A stretch of 64,000 bases of DNA from Paenibacillus sp. GSMTC-2017 (GTDB taxonomy: Bacteria > Bacillota > Bacilli > Paenibacillales > Paenibacillaceae). A program made the position numbers and the translations under genes. Location of the stretch: assembly GCF_016019935.1 (NCBI RefSeq), contig NZ_JAECMT010000001.1, positions 62,022-126,021 on the forward strand, read 5' to 3'. The notes beneath the pieces were generated by a model that saw only the letters and a program-made list of their open reading frames with translations, did not search any database and had not been told where the DNA came from. Position 1 is the stretch's first letter. Each line of letters opens with the position of its first letter. This document shows positions 50,754 through 59,084 of this stretch, piece after piece.

Positions 50754-52259
50754 GTGTCCGATGCATACCCAGCAATCGATGATCTCGTAAATGCAATGAA
50801 AGGGGTACCTACGACCAATCAATGGGATATTGTTTGTTCGTACAACGTGGATCAATTGAACAGTTTTTTACTCGCACAATATGAAGCTGGTAAATTAGCT
50901 AAAGAAGTTCAGTTATCTACGGAGCGTGAGAATCCATTAACAGGGGAAGAATATACAATCCGTTATACGATTCATTTCGCATCCCCAAAACTATCTTTTG
51001 TAAGCGGTAGATCAGGTTATGCGAGTCTCTTAATGCCAATGATTGAAGGAAGTTCATATTCCGTCATACCAAAAGGATCGGATAAACCTAGTAGAACTAC
51101 TCAGATCCCTACTGGCAAGTATAGTGTCTTTACCATCGTTCCGCTTGCAGCGATCTGTGGCGATACTGGAAAAATCGTAGAGCAAGACGGTATTATTACT
51201 TTCAATGACGGCAAAGAACATGAAACCCATGTCATCATCCATTTTAAAAATGAAAAAGGTACTAGTTATCGTATTCAACCTGATCCAGATCCTAAGGATA
51301 AAGATCCACTCGTCACTTATTTTTTGCCCATTTTAAGCGAATATTTTCAAACAAAGATCGAAGAGATCGATTATGCTTTGTCTACTTTAAATAACAAAGT
51401 ACCAAGCTCGGGTCAGACGGTCTTAACTCCATTATCATTTGCATTTGCTTCAACAGGTGATCAAGCAGATGGTGTTCTAAGTCTATACATACAGACCAAG
51501 GAAAGCGGTAATCCACCAGGCAACTTAACTCCCACATTCCAGCCTAATGATAGATCCATGTTTCCAATACCGAAAGATTATTCTGCATCCCTTATTTTAT
51601 CTAACTCTATCATTTCAAAAGTTTTATTACAGCCTCAATTAGCCCAGTTAGGTTATAGCGTATCATTTGATCCCGCAAAAGAAGGTATAGCTGCTACTTT
51701 AAAAAAATCGGTATCTGTTATCGCAAATGGACAATCAGGCTACTATTACACAAGCAATTGGAGTTACGAAGGGCTAAATTTGAGCTTTGAAAACGATCCG
51801 TTGCAACTAACGATTTCCGATGCAATGTTATCTCTCGATTGGGAGGGAAGTACAATTTCTTCATGGGTGGAAACAGTGGGTAACCCTCCTGGTGTTCGCG
51901 GAATGCCTCAAATATATAGAGGACAAGTAAATATTTCTATTCGTTTAGATATCGAATCGGTTCCAATTACTTTAGATGAGCATGATGTCATAAGTTCAAA
52001 TATAGCCGCTTCACAAAATGATTATCATGTTGTAACCAAAGTTGTTGGTCATGAAGATGGAATCCCTCCAAGGTTTTATACGAATGAAATGTCGCTTGTT
52101 GCACCTTCCATTCATTTTTCCTTTCAAGGCTTGAATTTTATCAAAACAACAAATTTACTAGCACCAGGAAAACATATGATTCAATTTGATACGAGTGTAG
52201 GGGTTAAAACACCACACGACTTTTTACTTGTTGGTCAAATTATTAAGGGGGAAAATTAA
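50754..52259 (+). CDS. Beta-rich protein, possible TULIP/P47-like, first gene of a three-gene cassette
   Basis: A 501-residue soluble protein with no signal peptide or membrane segment. It begins VSDAYPAIDDLVNAMKGVPT, then QWDIVCSYNVDQLNSFL, and has repeated beta-strand patterns such as FASPKLSFVSGRSGYASLLMPM and TYFLPILSEYFQTKIEEID. The WDIVxxxNVxxxN start and the later PxLxF-type strands recall the TULIP-fold P47/OrfX proteins of Clostridium botulinum toxin loci; this is a pattern-level impression only. The GTG at 50754 follows AAGGAGTG; a GTG at 50733 is in frame but lacks a site. The next gene starts two bases after its stop, so it leads an operon with genes 2 and 3. Confidence 0.55.
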   Translation: MSDAYPAIDDLVNAMKGVPTTNQWDIVCSYNVDQLNSFLLAQYEAGKLAKEVQLSTERENPLTGEEYTIRYTIHFASPKLSFVSGRSGYASLLMPMIEGSSYSVIPKGSDKPSRTTQIPTGKYSVFTIVPLAAICGDTGKIVEQDGIITFNDGKEHETHVIIHFKNEKGTSYRIQPDPDPKDKDPLVTYFLPILSEYFQTKIEEIDYALSTLNNKVPSSGQTVLTPLSFAFASTGDQADGVLSLYIQTKESGNPPGNLTPTFQPNDRSMFPIPKDYSASLILSNSIISKVLLQPQLAQLGYSVSFDPAKEGIAATLKKSVSVIANGQSGYYYTSNWSYEGLNLSFENDPLQLTISDAMLSLDWEGSTISSWVETVGNPPGVRGMPQIYRGQVNISIRLDIESVPITLDEHDVISSNIAASQNDYHVVTKVVGHEDGIPPRFYTNEMSLVAPSIHFSFQGLNFIKTTNLLAPGKHMIQFDTSVGVKTPHDFLLVGQIIKGEN

Positions 52260-52261
52260 TT

Positions 52262-53884
52262 ATGCCTAAAGTACGTAGAAAAAAAGTTTATGATGCTGTT
52301 TACAATGCATCAAAACGCTACTTCTCTAAAACTGATCCGCACCTATTAAATCGATATCGTAAGAAATTGGATGCAAGAACAGCGATGCTACGTTATGTCA
52401 CCTATTATAATTTCCAACCACAATTTGAACAATCAGGCAGAACGATATGGACTCAGCCTCAAAATGATATAGACAATCGTTGGACCGGCGTAGGCGGGGA
52501 CGAGCAGATTGGCAAACAAGGTTTATATTTATCATTAGAAGAAGAAGGATCTCATCATACTAATTTCCCTGAAATAGAACATTATCAAGATCCCACTCTA
52601 CCAGCAAACCAAGAAATTAGTTATTTCGAATACGAAGCTGGACGAACAGAAGCGAAGTGGCAGAAATCCAAAGTAAGCGAGCTTCGAACGATGTTTTTGT
52701 TTGAATCGAATAAAGAGCTTAACGGCTTTGACTTTACTTATAATCAAGAACCTGACCATATGTTTACCGAAATTTTTGAAGAGGCACGAAAGGAAAGCCC
52801 TGATGACTTTCTACCTGACGAAACTGTAGAAAGTTTATATTTCCATCCTGAGGATGCGAGCTTTAATCGAGCAATCGGTAATGCAGCACTCGAAGTGGAA
52901 GGTATAGACTTCTTTACTGCAACTTCTGTACGGGATCAAAAAAGTATAAATTTAATTTTAGGCGGCAATCATGGTTCACCGATCAACACATTGGAACCAA
53001 GAGGCAGGAATACTTTCCTTATTGATGGTATTACAAAAAAATCTAGATCTGTTTATACAGTAGACGACCTCATTTATAACGACACATTCGATGAAGCAGG
53101 CGTTGAAGCTCCTATGACCGTAGAAGAATTGGAGAGAAATTGGAGTCATCTTGAAGAGTATGCTAAAAAAATTGATGCTGATTTAGACTGGGAAACAGCT
53201 TCTATAAAAATTGATGCCGGCATTCATCAATATGTTGTGGAAGCCCTACAACAGATCAACGATCCATTTTCACTTGACATGGATAAATTAACTGAACAAT
53301 TGGCAAGCAATGAGCTTTTGACAGCAGTCGAGAAATCGTTAAGTGATTTCGTCGTCACTTCTGCTGCTACAAGTTCTGAAAGCTTCGTACCTCTCTATAA
53401 AGAGATCGGTCTCGAGGGTGTTAGAAGTGTACTAAATAAAGAAATTGTAGAACCCCAATACGAAAAACTTGTTGCTAAAGATGGTTCACATTCCTACATT
53501 AGTCTTGCAGTTAGAAGCGAGCTAGCTGATAGAAAATCCCACTTTCTAGAACAGAATGCTTCAGACATTCAAAAAAGATTGAGTGAAGCAAACACTACTG
53601 TGAACGAAACAAGCACAGAGCTAACAACGAAACAAGAATCACTTAATCAGCTACAAGAAGAGCTTGAACGAAAACCTGAAGACACAGATTTAAAACAAGA
53701 GGTGGATGCTCTTCGTCTAGAGATCAATCGAATGACGAATGAATTACATGAAGCAGAATTGAAGAGAGAACAAGCTGAGCATGACGTAACGAACAATGAT
53801 AGCAATAAACGAGAAACTTCCGAAGAATTAGAGCGATTGAAAGAACAGAGGGATGAACGTCGCCGCGAAATGGAAAGGAGGTAA
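52262..53884 (+). CDS. Unknown protein with C-terminal coiled coil, second gene of the cassette
   Basis: A 540-residue soluble protein. The first about 280 residues form an unrecognised globular domain: RKKVYDAVYNASKRYFSK, NRWTGVGGDEQIGKQGLYLS, EISYFEYEAGRTE, ATSVRDQKSINLILGGNHG, GRNTFLIDG. The pattern of GKQGLYLSLE followed by a conserved FEYE could be compared with RES/ADP-ribosyl-type folds, but this is weak. From about residue 430 to the end there is a long heptad-bearing coiled coil (ELTTKQESLNQLQEELERK, LRLEINRMTNELHEAELK, EELERLKEQRDERRREMERR). It starts two bases after gene 1 and ends three bases before gene 3, with GGGGG and GGAGG sites, so the three proteins are probably made together. 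Confidence 0.6.
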   Translation: MPKVRRKKVYDAVYNASKRYFSKTDPHLLNRYRKKLDARTAMLRYVTYYNFQPQFEQSGRTIWTQPQNDIDNRWTGVGGDEQIGKQGLYLSLEEEGSHHTNFPEIEHYQDPTLPANQEISYFEYEAGRTEAKWQKSKVSELRTMFLFESNKELNGFDFTYNQEPDHMFTEIFEEARKESPDDFLPDETVESLYFHPEDASFNRAIGNAALEVEGIDFFTATSVRDQKSINLILGGNHGSPINTLEPRGRNTFLIDGITKKSRSVYTVDDLIYNDTFDEAGVEAPMTVEELERNWSHLEEYAKKIDADLDWETASIKIDAGIHQYVVEALQQINDPFSLDMDKLTEQLASNELLTAVEKSLSDFVVTSAATSSESFVPLYKEIGLEGVRSVLNKEIVEPQYEKLVAKDGSHSYISLAVRSELADRKSHFLEQNASDIQKRLSEANTTVNETSTELTTKQESLNQLQEELERKPEDTDLKQEVDALRLEINRMTNELHEAELKREQAEHDVTNNDSNKRETSEELERLKEQRDERRREMERR

Positions 53885-53887
53885 CCT

Positions 53888-56719
53888 ATGAGTAATAACT
53901 CTAAAATAGAGGTACCCAATATACCACTCACCCAGACACTTGAAGACTTTCAAATGGTGAAGATCAACAAAAATCTAATTGTTATTTGTGCAAGAGACAT
54001 ATTTAAAATCGGCTCAGAAACTGACTTTGGTGGCGATTTTTCAAGTAATGATAATGTCTATCTGTACACAGAAGGTTTATTGTTATCCTCTACATTTCGT
54101 TTGAAAAAAGGTGTCATTTCTGCCCACACCGTATCAGTCGCTGGCAAAGGCGTTTTTGATGTTTCTGGATTACCGGGACAAAGTCCAGATACTCCGAACC
54201 AAAATACTGACGAAAAGGGGATAATAGGAGGAGATGGAGATGATGGCGGTGACTTATCTCTTTATGTAGAAACGACTGATGTGAAATCGCCGACTTTTCA
54301 TATTTCTGCTAACGGCGGTTCAGGTGGTGAAGGTCAACTTGGCACTTTATTAACACCAGGTGGAGATGGGGGTAATGGCGGCAACGGCGGTAATATTGTT
54401 ACTCTTATCGGATTACCTTACTTCGTTTGGCTTGCTAAACTTAAACAAATTGCCCAGCATAAATCGTTAACTGATATTCAAAAGGGGTTAACTGAACTAC
54501 TAAAGAAGTACCCGAATTTAGAAAAACATACGGTTATTATGGAAACATTAACAGCAGCTATCCAAGCAACTGCGCTAGAAAATAGTCAATTGGCATTAGA
54601 AAATGCAGCATACGAACTGCAAGGTATGATTGCCGAATGGAACACATCTTTAGAATCGTCAATAGATATTTCGAGTGGTAATTATGGTGTTTATGGGGAT
54701 GGGAAAATAAATGGTGTTAATGGGGATCCAGGTAAACCAGGAACCTTGCAACCTATATTATTTGAGAAACCGATAAATCTAATTAATAGATCCTTTTCTC
54801 CATTTATGTTGATTCATCCGAGTCAATGTACACGATTACTAGAGAAAATTAAGTTAATGTACTTAACTATTAATCCCGTAACTAATTCTCAAGGTGTTTC
54901 AGATATACTAACTTTGTTGAGCCGTTTACAAGCCCGTACAGATTTATTTGTAATCGCAAAAGATGACTCCGTGCTTGTGAAATATTACAAAGATAACGAA
55001 TCAATAATTGGTTCTATTGGAGCCATAGGTCAATTAAGACATGTTAATGCTGAAGCAACACGATATATCGACCAACTCAAAAGTGGCAGTGATTTGTACG
55101 GTTACGATAGCACGCATGTGCCGCTAGCTTCCTTTGATAGCTACAATGATACTTTAGATAGGCTTATTGCCAATTTCGGTGAACTTCAAATGCAATACAA
55201 CAACTACTTTGAGTCGCTAAAAGACAATAAAACAGAAATGGAAAACATTAAACGTACACGAGGATCGTTATCCGAAATAAAATCTACTGCCCAAAGCAAC
55301 CTTAGAACATTAAAAGGTATCCTCTTAAAGCAAGAAAATGTGATCCAAAGCTATCAAACAACGTTACCCAAGTTGAAAAAGAAAGTGACAGACTCTATCA
55401 AAACACTCGAAGAAGACATTAAATCGTATTTTGACTTTAATTTTGATCGTTTATTCCAGTCGTTAACTAGTTTAGCCTTTTTACCTGAATCTGAACTCAT
55501 GATAGCTACTTTAGCTAGTGAATTTGTATACAATGGAACAACAAAAATTACGAACGACAAGGATATACCCGTAAATAAAGACTATTTGATACGACAAATG
55601 AAGACAGTAACTTCAAATCTAACAAGTTTAAAAGAAGGGTATCAATCGTTAGAAAACGGTACATTAACTGCTGATGACCCTTCTGCAGGTAAACTGATTG
55701 CAACAGAACAGACCATTTTATCTATTTTAAATGATTTTTATTCAAAGTTTCCTGCCCAAACCGACGAACTGAAAAAAGTGTTTCAACATTATATTTCGAA
55801 TGTGATTGCAAGGAATAATGAACTATTATCCTATAATGCCAGTGTCCTTCTCATGTTGCGGAGCCATGGGCTGATTAATTCAGCAGATGATCAAACTGAG
55901 GTGCTAAATGACGAAGCTCTTAAAACGATCTCGCCAGATTTACCAGATCTCGTCACCTTTATGTCCAGCGTCATCTATACGGCAAGGAATCAAATTATGG
56001 AAATGCTAGATTTGACTGTTCGGGCATATCGCTTTTGGTCCCTCTCGGATTTAAATCCGCTCACACAACTATATGAAAATAAAACGCTCCCGCAAATTAA
56101 CTATGCGACCTTATTAGCTATAAAAAATACATTAATGATTGATTCCCAGCATGCATTGGAAAGATTCGGAACAAATCACTCCACTTTCCCGCGCCAGTCT
56201 GATGATCAAGGGTTAATCTATGAGCTACCATCATATCAGCTGGAATTGTTGCAACTAACGAATCAAATTATGGTTCGTATTCCTACCGTTAAGTTAGGAA
56301 CAGTACTTAACGACAAGGAAAATATTAATATTTTTGCTGGAATGGCGAATGTAAGAGTTCGATTAATAAGGGTATGGATTGACGGAGTAAAGACGGCTAA
56401 TAAACAATTAAAGCTACATATTATTCATACTGGCAAAGAGGAAATTTGCAGTCAAACCGGAGATGTGTTCAGCTTTTCTCATGAGCCTGTGAGCAAATCG
56501 TTTATGTATAATATAGATACCAACAGAGTTATTGAAGAAGCTAATTTTGGCATGGAACAAGGAACATCAAATTATGCGGCGTTAGGTCCGTTTACAACAT
56601 GGAATATTATTATTAATCCTAACGAAAATGATCAACTTGATTTAACGGAAGTTACTGGTATCAGACTTGAATTTCATGGAACCCACTATGATTTTGATAG
56701 TAGTAAAAAAGAAAGTTAA
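53888..56719 (+). CDS. Large glycine-rich/helical protein, third gene of the cassette
   Basis: A 943-residue soluble protein with no signal peptide. Residues about 1-110 are beta-rich; about 100-175 is Gly/Asp-rich (GIIGGDGDDGGDLSLYV, GGDGGNGGNGGNIVTLIG), then a mostly helical body of 600 residues with coiled-coil stretches (NNYFESLKDNKTEMENIKRT, TLPKLKKKVTDSIKTLEEDI). The last about 140 residues are beta-rich (VRVRLIRVWIDGVKTANKQL, ALGPFTTWNIIINPNEND then a DLTEVTGIRLEFHG end). That GPF-W-DLTEV-IRLEF ending resembles C-terminal modules of some large surface or toxin proteins, but no family is identified. A bidirectional terminator follows and closes the cassette. Confidence 0.6.
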   Translation: MSNNSKIEVPNIPLTQTLEDFQMVKINKNLIVICARDIFKIGSETDFGGDFSSNDNVYLYTEGLLLSSTFRLKKGVISAHTVSVAGKGVFDVSGLPGQSPDTPNQNTDEKGIIGGDGDDGGDLSLYVETTDVKSPTFHISANGGSGGEGQLGTLLTPGGDGGNGGNGGNIVTLIGLPYFVWLAKLKQIAQHKSLTDIQKGLTELLKKYPNLEKHTVIMETLTAAIQATALENSQLALENAAYELQGMIAEWNTSLESSIDISSGNYGVYGDGKINGVNGDPGKPGTLQPILFEKPINLINRSFSPFMLIHPSQCTRLLEKIKLMYLTINPVTNSQGVSDILTLLSRLQARTDLFVIAKDDSVLVKYYKDNESIIGSIGAIGQLRHVNAEATRYIDQLKSGSDLYGYDSTHVPLASFDSYNDTLDRLIANFGELQMQYNNYFESLKDNKTEMENIKRTRGSLSEIKSTAQSNLRTLKGILLKQENVIQSYQTTLPKLKKKVTDSIKTLEEDIKSYFDFNFDRLFQSLTSLAFLPESELMIATLASEFVYNGTTKITNDKDIPVNKDYLIRQMKTVTSNLTSLKEGYQSLENGTLTADDPSAGKLIATEQTILSILNDFYSKFPAQTDELKKVFQHYISNVIARNNELLSYNASVLLMLRSHGLINSADDQTEVLNDEALKTISPDLPDLVTFMSSVIYTARNQIMEMLDLTVRAYRFWSLSDLNPLTQLYENKTLPQINYATLLAIKNTLMIDSQHALERFGTNHSTFPRQSDDQGLIYELPSYQLELLQLTNQIMVRIPTVKLGTVLNDKENINIFAGMANVRVRLIRVWIDGVKTANKQLKLHIIHTGKEEICSQTGDVFSFSHEPVSKSFMYNIDTNRVIEEANFGMEQGTSNYAALGPFTTWNIIINPNENDQLDLTEVTGIRLEFHGTHYDFDSSKKES

Positions 56720-56775
56720 ACTATATTTACTCATGTAATGAACTGTTCGACTGATCAGAAGAAGTAACTAACCCA

Positions 56776-56816
56776 AAAATGGCGGTGCTAGGGAAGTTAT
56801 CCCTGGACCGCCATTT
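56776..56816. terminator. Bidirectional terminator between the cassette and the TetR gene
   Basis: AAATGGCGG, then AGGGA pair with TCCCT then CCGCCATTT, with A/T runs on both sides. Confidence 0.85.
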
Positions 56817-56856
56817 CTAACATTCGGCCTGATACCACCTAACAGTACAATAGTAA

Positions 56857-57411
56857 TTACGTAATTTGTCGGCTTCGAACCCACTCCATCACTACTTGTG
56901 AATGCTTCTCGAACATCGCTAGATCGCCTTGCAAATACCTCATAAAAAGCAAACCGTGAATCATTGTGAGTAGGAAAGCGGCATCGTCCCGATTCGGTAA
57001 AACCTGTTGAAACGTAGTAATATACTGTTCACCTACTGTATGCAAAACAGCGAGATGTTCGGGTTTTAACTCCGTGCTTCGGTTATAGTCCAAGATGAAT
57101 AATGTCTTCTGGATGAAGTACTTTTCTTGTCCCATTAAATACTGGAACAGATGCTGTAATCGCTCATCCACGCTTTTGCCTTCAAGATTAACATTCCCCT
57201 GGGAAATATCCTTAATTGTGAGATGTTGAAGCATTTGTTTCAGTAGCTCGTTTTTGTCGGGGAAATAATGATAGATCGTTCCTGTAGAAACATCTAGATG
57301 CTTGGCAATTTCTCTCATCGTCAATGATGAGATCGCTCTGCTTGCAAATAATTCGAAACAACGATCCAGCAGTTCTATTCGATATCTCTCATGGTCGACG
57401 ATCTTTGGCAT
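56857..57411 (-). CDS. TetR/AcrR family transcriptional regulator
   Basis: A 184-residue repressor-type protein. The DNA-binding helix-turn-helix is at residues about 10-55: LLDRCFELFASRAISSLTMRE then IAKHLDVSTGTIYHYFPDKNELL. The C-terminal 120 residues are the ligand-binding helical domain. The ATG at 57411 was chosen since GAGGAG lies seven bases ahead; the frame is open farther to 57507. A 22-base site shared with the second cysteine peptide gene lies 34 bases upstream of this start, so it likely represses itself and that downstream cluster. Confidence 0.88.
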   Translation of the reverse strand: MPKIVDHERYRIELLDRCFELFASRAISSLTMREIAKHLDVSTGTIYHYFPDKNELLKQMLQHLTIKDISQGNVNLEGKSVDERLQHLFQYLMGQEKYFIQKTLFILDYNRSTELKPEHLAVLHTVGEQYITTFQQVLPNRDDAAFLLTMIHGLLFMRYLQGDLAMFEKHSQVVMEWVRSRQIT

Positions 57412-57445
57412 AAGCATGCTCCTCATTGTAACCGTTTTTAATATT

Positions 57446-57467
57446 ATATAACGCACGTTTGATATAA
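57446..57467. promoter_or_regulatory. Shared operator candidate, copy 1 (upstream of TetR)
   Basis: A 22-base AT-rich site with the palindromic core AACGCACGTT and flanking TAT / GATATAAA. The same site with one change occurs at 58150-58171. On the minus strand it lies next to a TATAAT-like -10 (57441-57448), so a bound repressor would block the TetR gene promoter. Confidence 0.6.
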
Positions 57468-57887
57468 ATAAATGGGAGAAAAGTGTCGGAATGGTAGTGC
57501 TTTGCAATCAGGACATTATAACCGAAATAAGATTAACCTTGTCGAAGTATGTCTATTTACTTTTTTTGATTTAATGCGTCACAGCATCATTGTTCAGAAA
57601 GGTTTATATCTCGACTTTTTCTATGGGTAAATGTTGGCGATTGGTCGACTAACGGGTAGTGCAAACGCTTCATTTACACTTCGGAATACGTCCGTTTATA
57701 TTCGTGTTAGCATCGAAGGGAGGTGGCACATGACAAGGAGTATTAAACCGACTGTACCGTAACAGAGTTAATTAACGGGCTGCTGCAAGATCTATATCCG
57801 ATCGTGTACGTAGCCGGAAGGACATCTTTGTTCTTTGTAAACGAATTGAGGGGAGTTTTACTGTACAAAAATGAAGGAGGTTGTTTG
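57468..57887 (+). other. Leader region of the cysteine-peptide cluster
   Basis: About 420 bases without an intact gene. At 57731 a strong site GGGAGGTGG precedes a ten-residue frame, MTRSIKPTVP then stop, which may be a leader peptide or the head of a lost gene. From about 57780 to the ATG at 57888 a frame is open but lacks any ribosome site. I see no other signal. Confidence 0.35.
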
Positions 57888-58100
57888 ATGTATTATGTTG
57901 GATGTATTCACAGCTCAGCTGCTGCGATGGGGGCTTGTTGTACTTACAATCAGTGCGGGAGCTACACGGAGCCCGATGGTACCGTAAAACCAAAATACGA
58001 ATTAACCGGTGCTTATTATAATCGCTTGTATCATTATTATACAGAATTTACTGAATGTCTTTGTTCAGCTCCTGGACCTGGCCCATCTGTTCCTGTGTAA
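57888..58100 (+). CDS. Six-cysteine mini-protein 1 (probable secreted peptide precursor)
   Basis: A 70-residue protein with cysteines at 6, 17, 18, 23, 57 and 59. The core ACCTYNQCGS, then EPDGTVKPKYELTG, and the end ECLCSAPGPGPSVPV. There is no classical signal peptide and no Gly-Gly cleavage site. It is homologous to the next small protein (same six-cysteine spacing). AAGGAGG is seven bases before ATG. Genes for a MauE-like membrane redox protein, thioredoxin-fold proteins and an ABC exporter follow, which suggests a peptide exported and folded through disulfides: a bacteriocin-, toxin- or signal-like product. That role is inference. Confidence 0.7.
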   Translation: MYYVGCIHSSAAAMGACCTYNQCGSYTEPDGTVKPKYELTGAYYNRLYHYYTEFTECLCSAPGPGPSVPV

Positions 58101-58149
58101 TCATATTGGCAACAAAATAGCGTCAATATCCAACCTGTTTAACTTAATG

Positions 58150-58171
58150 TATAACGCACGTTCGATATAAA
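58150..58171. promoter_or_regulatory. Shared operator candidate, copy 2 (upstream of peptide 2)
   Basis: Matches the 57446-57467 site at 21 of 22 positions (the change is T to C after the AACGCACGTT core). It lies 34 bases before the ATG of peptide 2, the same distance as copy 1 from the TetR start. Confidence 0.6.
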
Positions 58172-58205
58172 AAATACAAATCATAACTAATAGGGGGACT
58201 TTTAA

Positions 58206-58418
58206 ATGACAGGATGTATCGAAGAACATGTTCCGAGATCGCATTACACGTCCGCTTGCTGCACAACAATTCAATGCGGTTCAAGAACACTGCCGGACGG
58301 AAGTGTTCAACCTCTATACATTTTAGACGGTGGTACGTGGTGGTACACGGGCAGTTACATTCCTAGGCCAGGGGAAAATTATAGTTCAATATGGGATTGT
58401 GTGTGTACAGGCGCTTAG
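58206..58418 (+). CDS. Six-cysteine mini-protein 2, possibly ended by a premature TAG
   Basis: A 70-residue protein with cysteines at 4, 18, 19, 24, 65 and 67: ACCTTIQCGSRTLPDGSVQP then LYILDGGTWWYTGSY and DCVCTGA. It aligns with peptide 1 (ACCT-x3-QCGS-x4-PDGxVxPxY). The frame meets TAG at 58416-58418, but the same frame stays open for 27 more codons to TAA at 58500-58502 and ends FTDCSCTAPGPGPSVPV, the same tail as peptide 1. So either a nonsense mutation cut the gene, or two modules were fused. Strong site GGGGGA precedes the ATG; an operator lies upstream. Confidence 0.65.
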   Translation: MTGCIEEHVPRSHYTSACCTTIQCGSRTLPDGSVQPLYILDGGTWWYTGSYIPRPGENYSSIWDCVCTGA

Positions 58419-58509
58419 AATAATCGAGGAACACAAGCAACGATTTATTTTACGGATTGTAGCTGTACAGCTCCTGGACCAGGCCCATCTGTTCCAGTTT
58501 AATCTTATC

Positions 58510-58541
58510 AAACTGGCGTCGATTTCTATCGGCGTCAGTTT
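58510..58541 (+). terminator. Stem-loop between the peptide genes and the export genes
   Basis: AAACTGGCGTCGA pairs with TCGGCGTCAGTTT with two G-U type mismatches around TTTCTA, without a long T run. This fits an attenuator that lowers expression of the export genes relative to the peptides. Confidence 0.5.
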
Positions 58542-58574
58542 GTTCAATCGCTAAAATCCGAAGGAGGAACATCA

Positions 58575-59084
58575 ATGCCGGTCGAATCGGCTTTAACTAT
58601 ACTCATTCTCATTTGTACAATACTTATCTATTCCTCTATTGCCAAAATAATTGGGTATCGCAGCTTCTAAGAAACGATTGCGAAGCTCAACTACCCGATT
58701 TGGCTGGCAGGTTTCGTCATTGCATTAGAATTTGTGATCCCTATCTTGTTGCTAGTGGAGCAGACGCATCAAGCAGGCGAAATTGGATTACTATCGTTAC
58801 TTATAACTTTTGTATTCGTCGTTTGCCAGTCGATTGTGAAAAAAGTGAACGTGTCCTGCAACTGTTTCGGTGAGACGACTGCTGAACAATTGGGGTGGGG
58901 GACGATGTTGAGACTTGTGCCGCTAATCGTTGTTGCTGTTGCGATTCTATATATAAATTCCTATGTTTCCCCACTTGAACTCCCATGGATGGATACGATA
59001 AGCGTCGCCTTCATTGCTTTAGGTATCTTAACGATTTATGCACTATGGCAAAATAGAGCTAGTCTGTTGCAAGGAGGGCATTGA
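58575..59084 (+). pseudogene. MauE-like membrane redox protein, interrupted by an in-frame TAA
   Basis: The frame from ATG at 58575 (site GAAGGAGG) reads MPVESALTILILICTILIYSS, GYRSF, then TAA at 58668-58670, and continues in the same frame to 59084 as ETIAKLNYPIWLAGFVIALE, a set of membrane helices, and VNVSCNCFGETTAEQLGWGT. The CNCFG motif and four helices identify the MauE family (DoxX-like), which partners MauD-type thioredoxins in disulfide transfer. Without the stop the protein would be 169 residues, the usual length. Translation might restart at codon 54, so partial function is possible. Export partner genes follow at once with ATG overlapping the stop. Confidence 0.75.

Noticed and set aside
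57888-58418. The mini-proteins as lantibiotic or Gly-Gly-leader bacteriocin precursors
   Set aside because: There is no Gly-Gly or signal-type leader, no lanthionine synthetase gene and no C39 domain in the ABC transporter.
58613-58873. An 86-residue plus-strand frame inside the MauE region
   Set aside because: It is a shifted frame of the MauE gene; the MauE frame has the CNCFG motif and the strong ribosome site.
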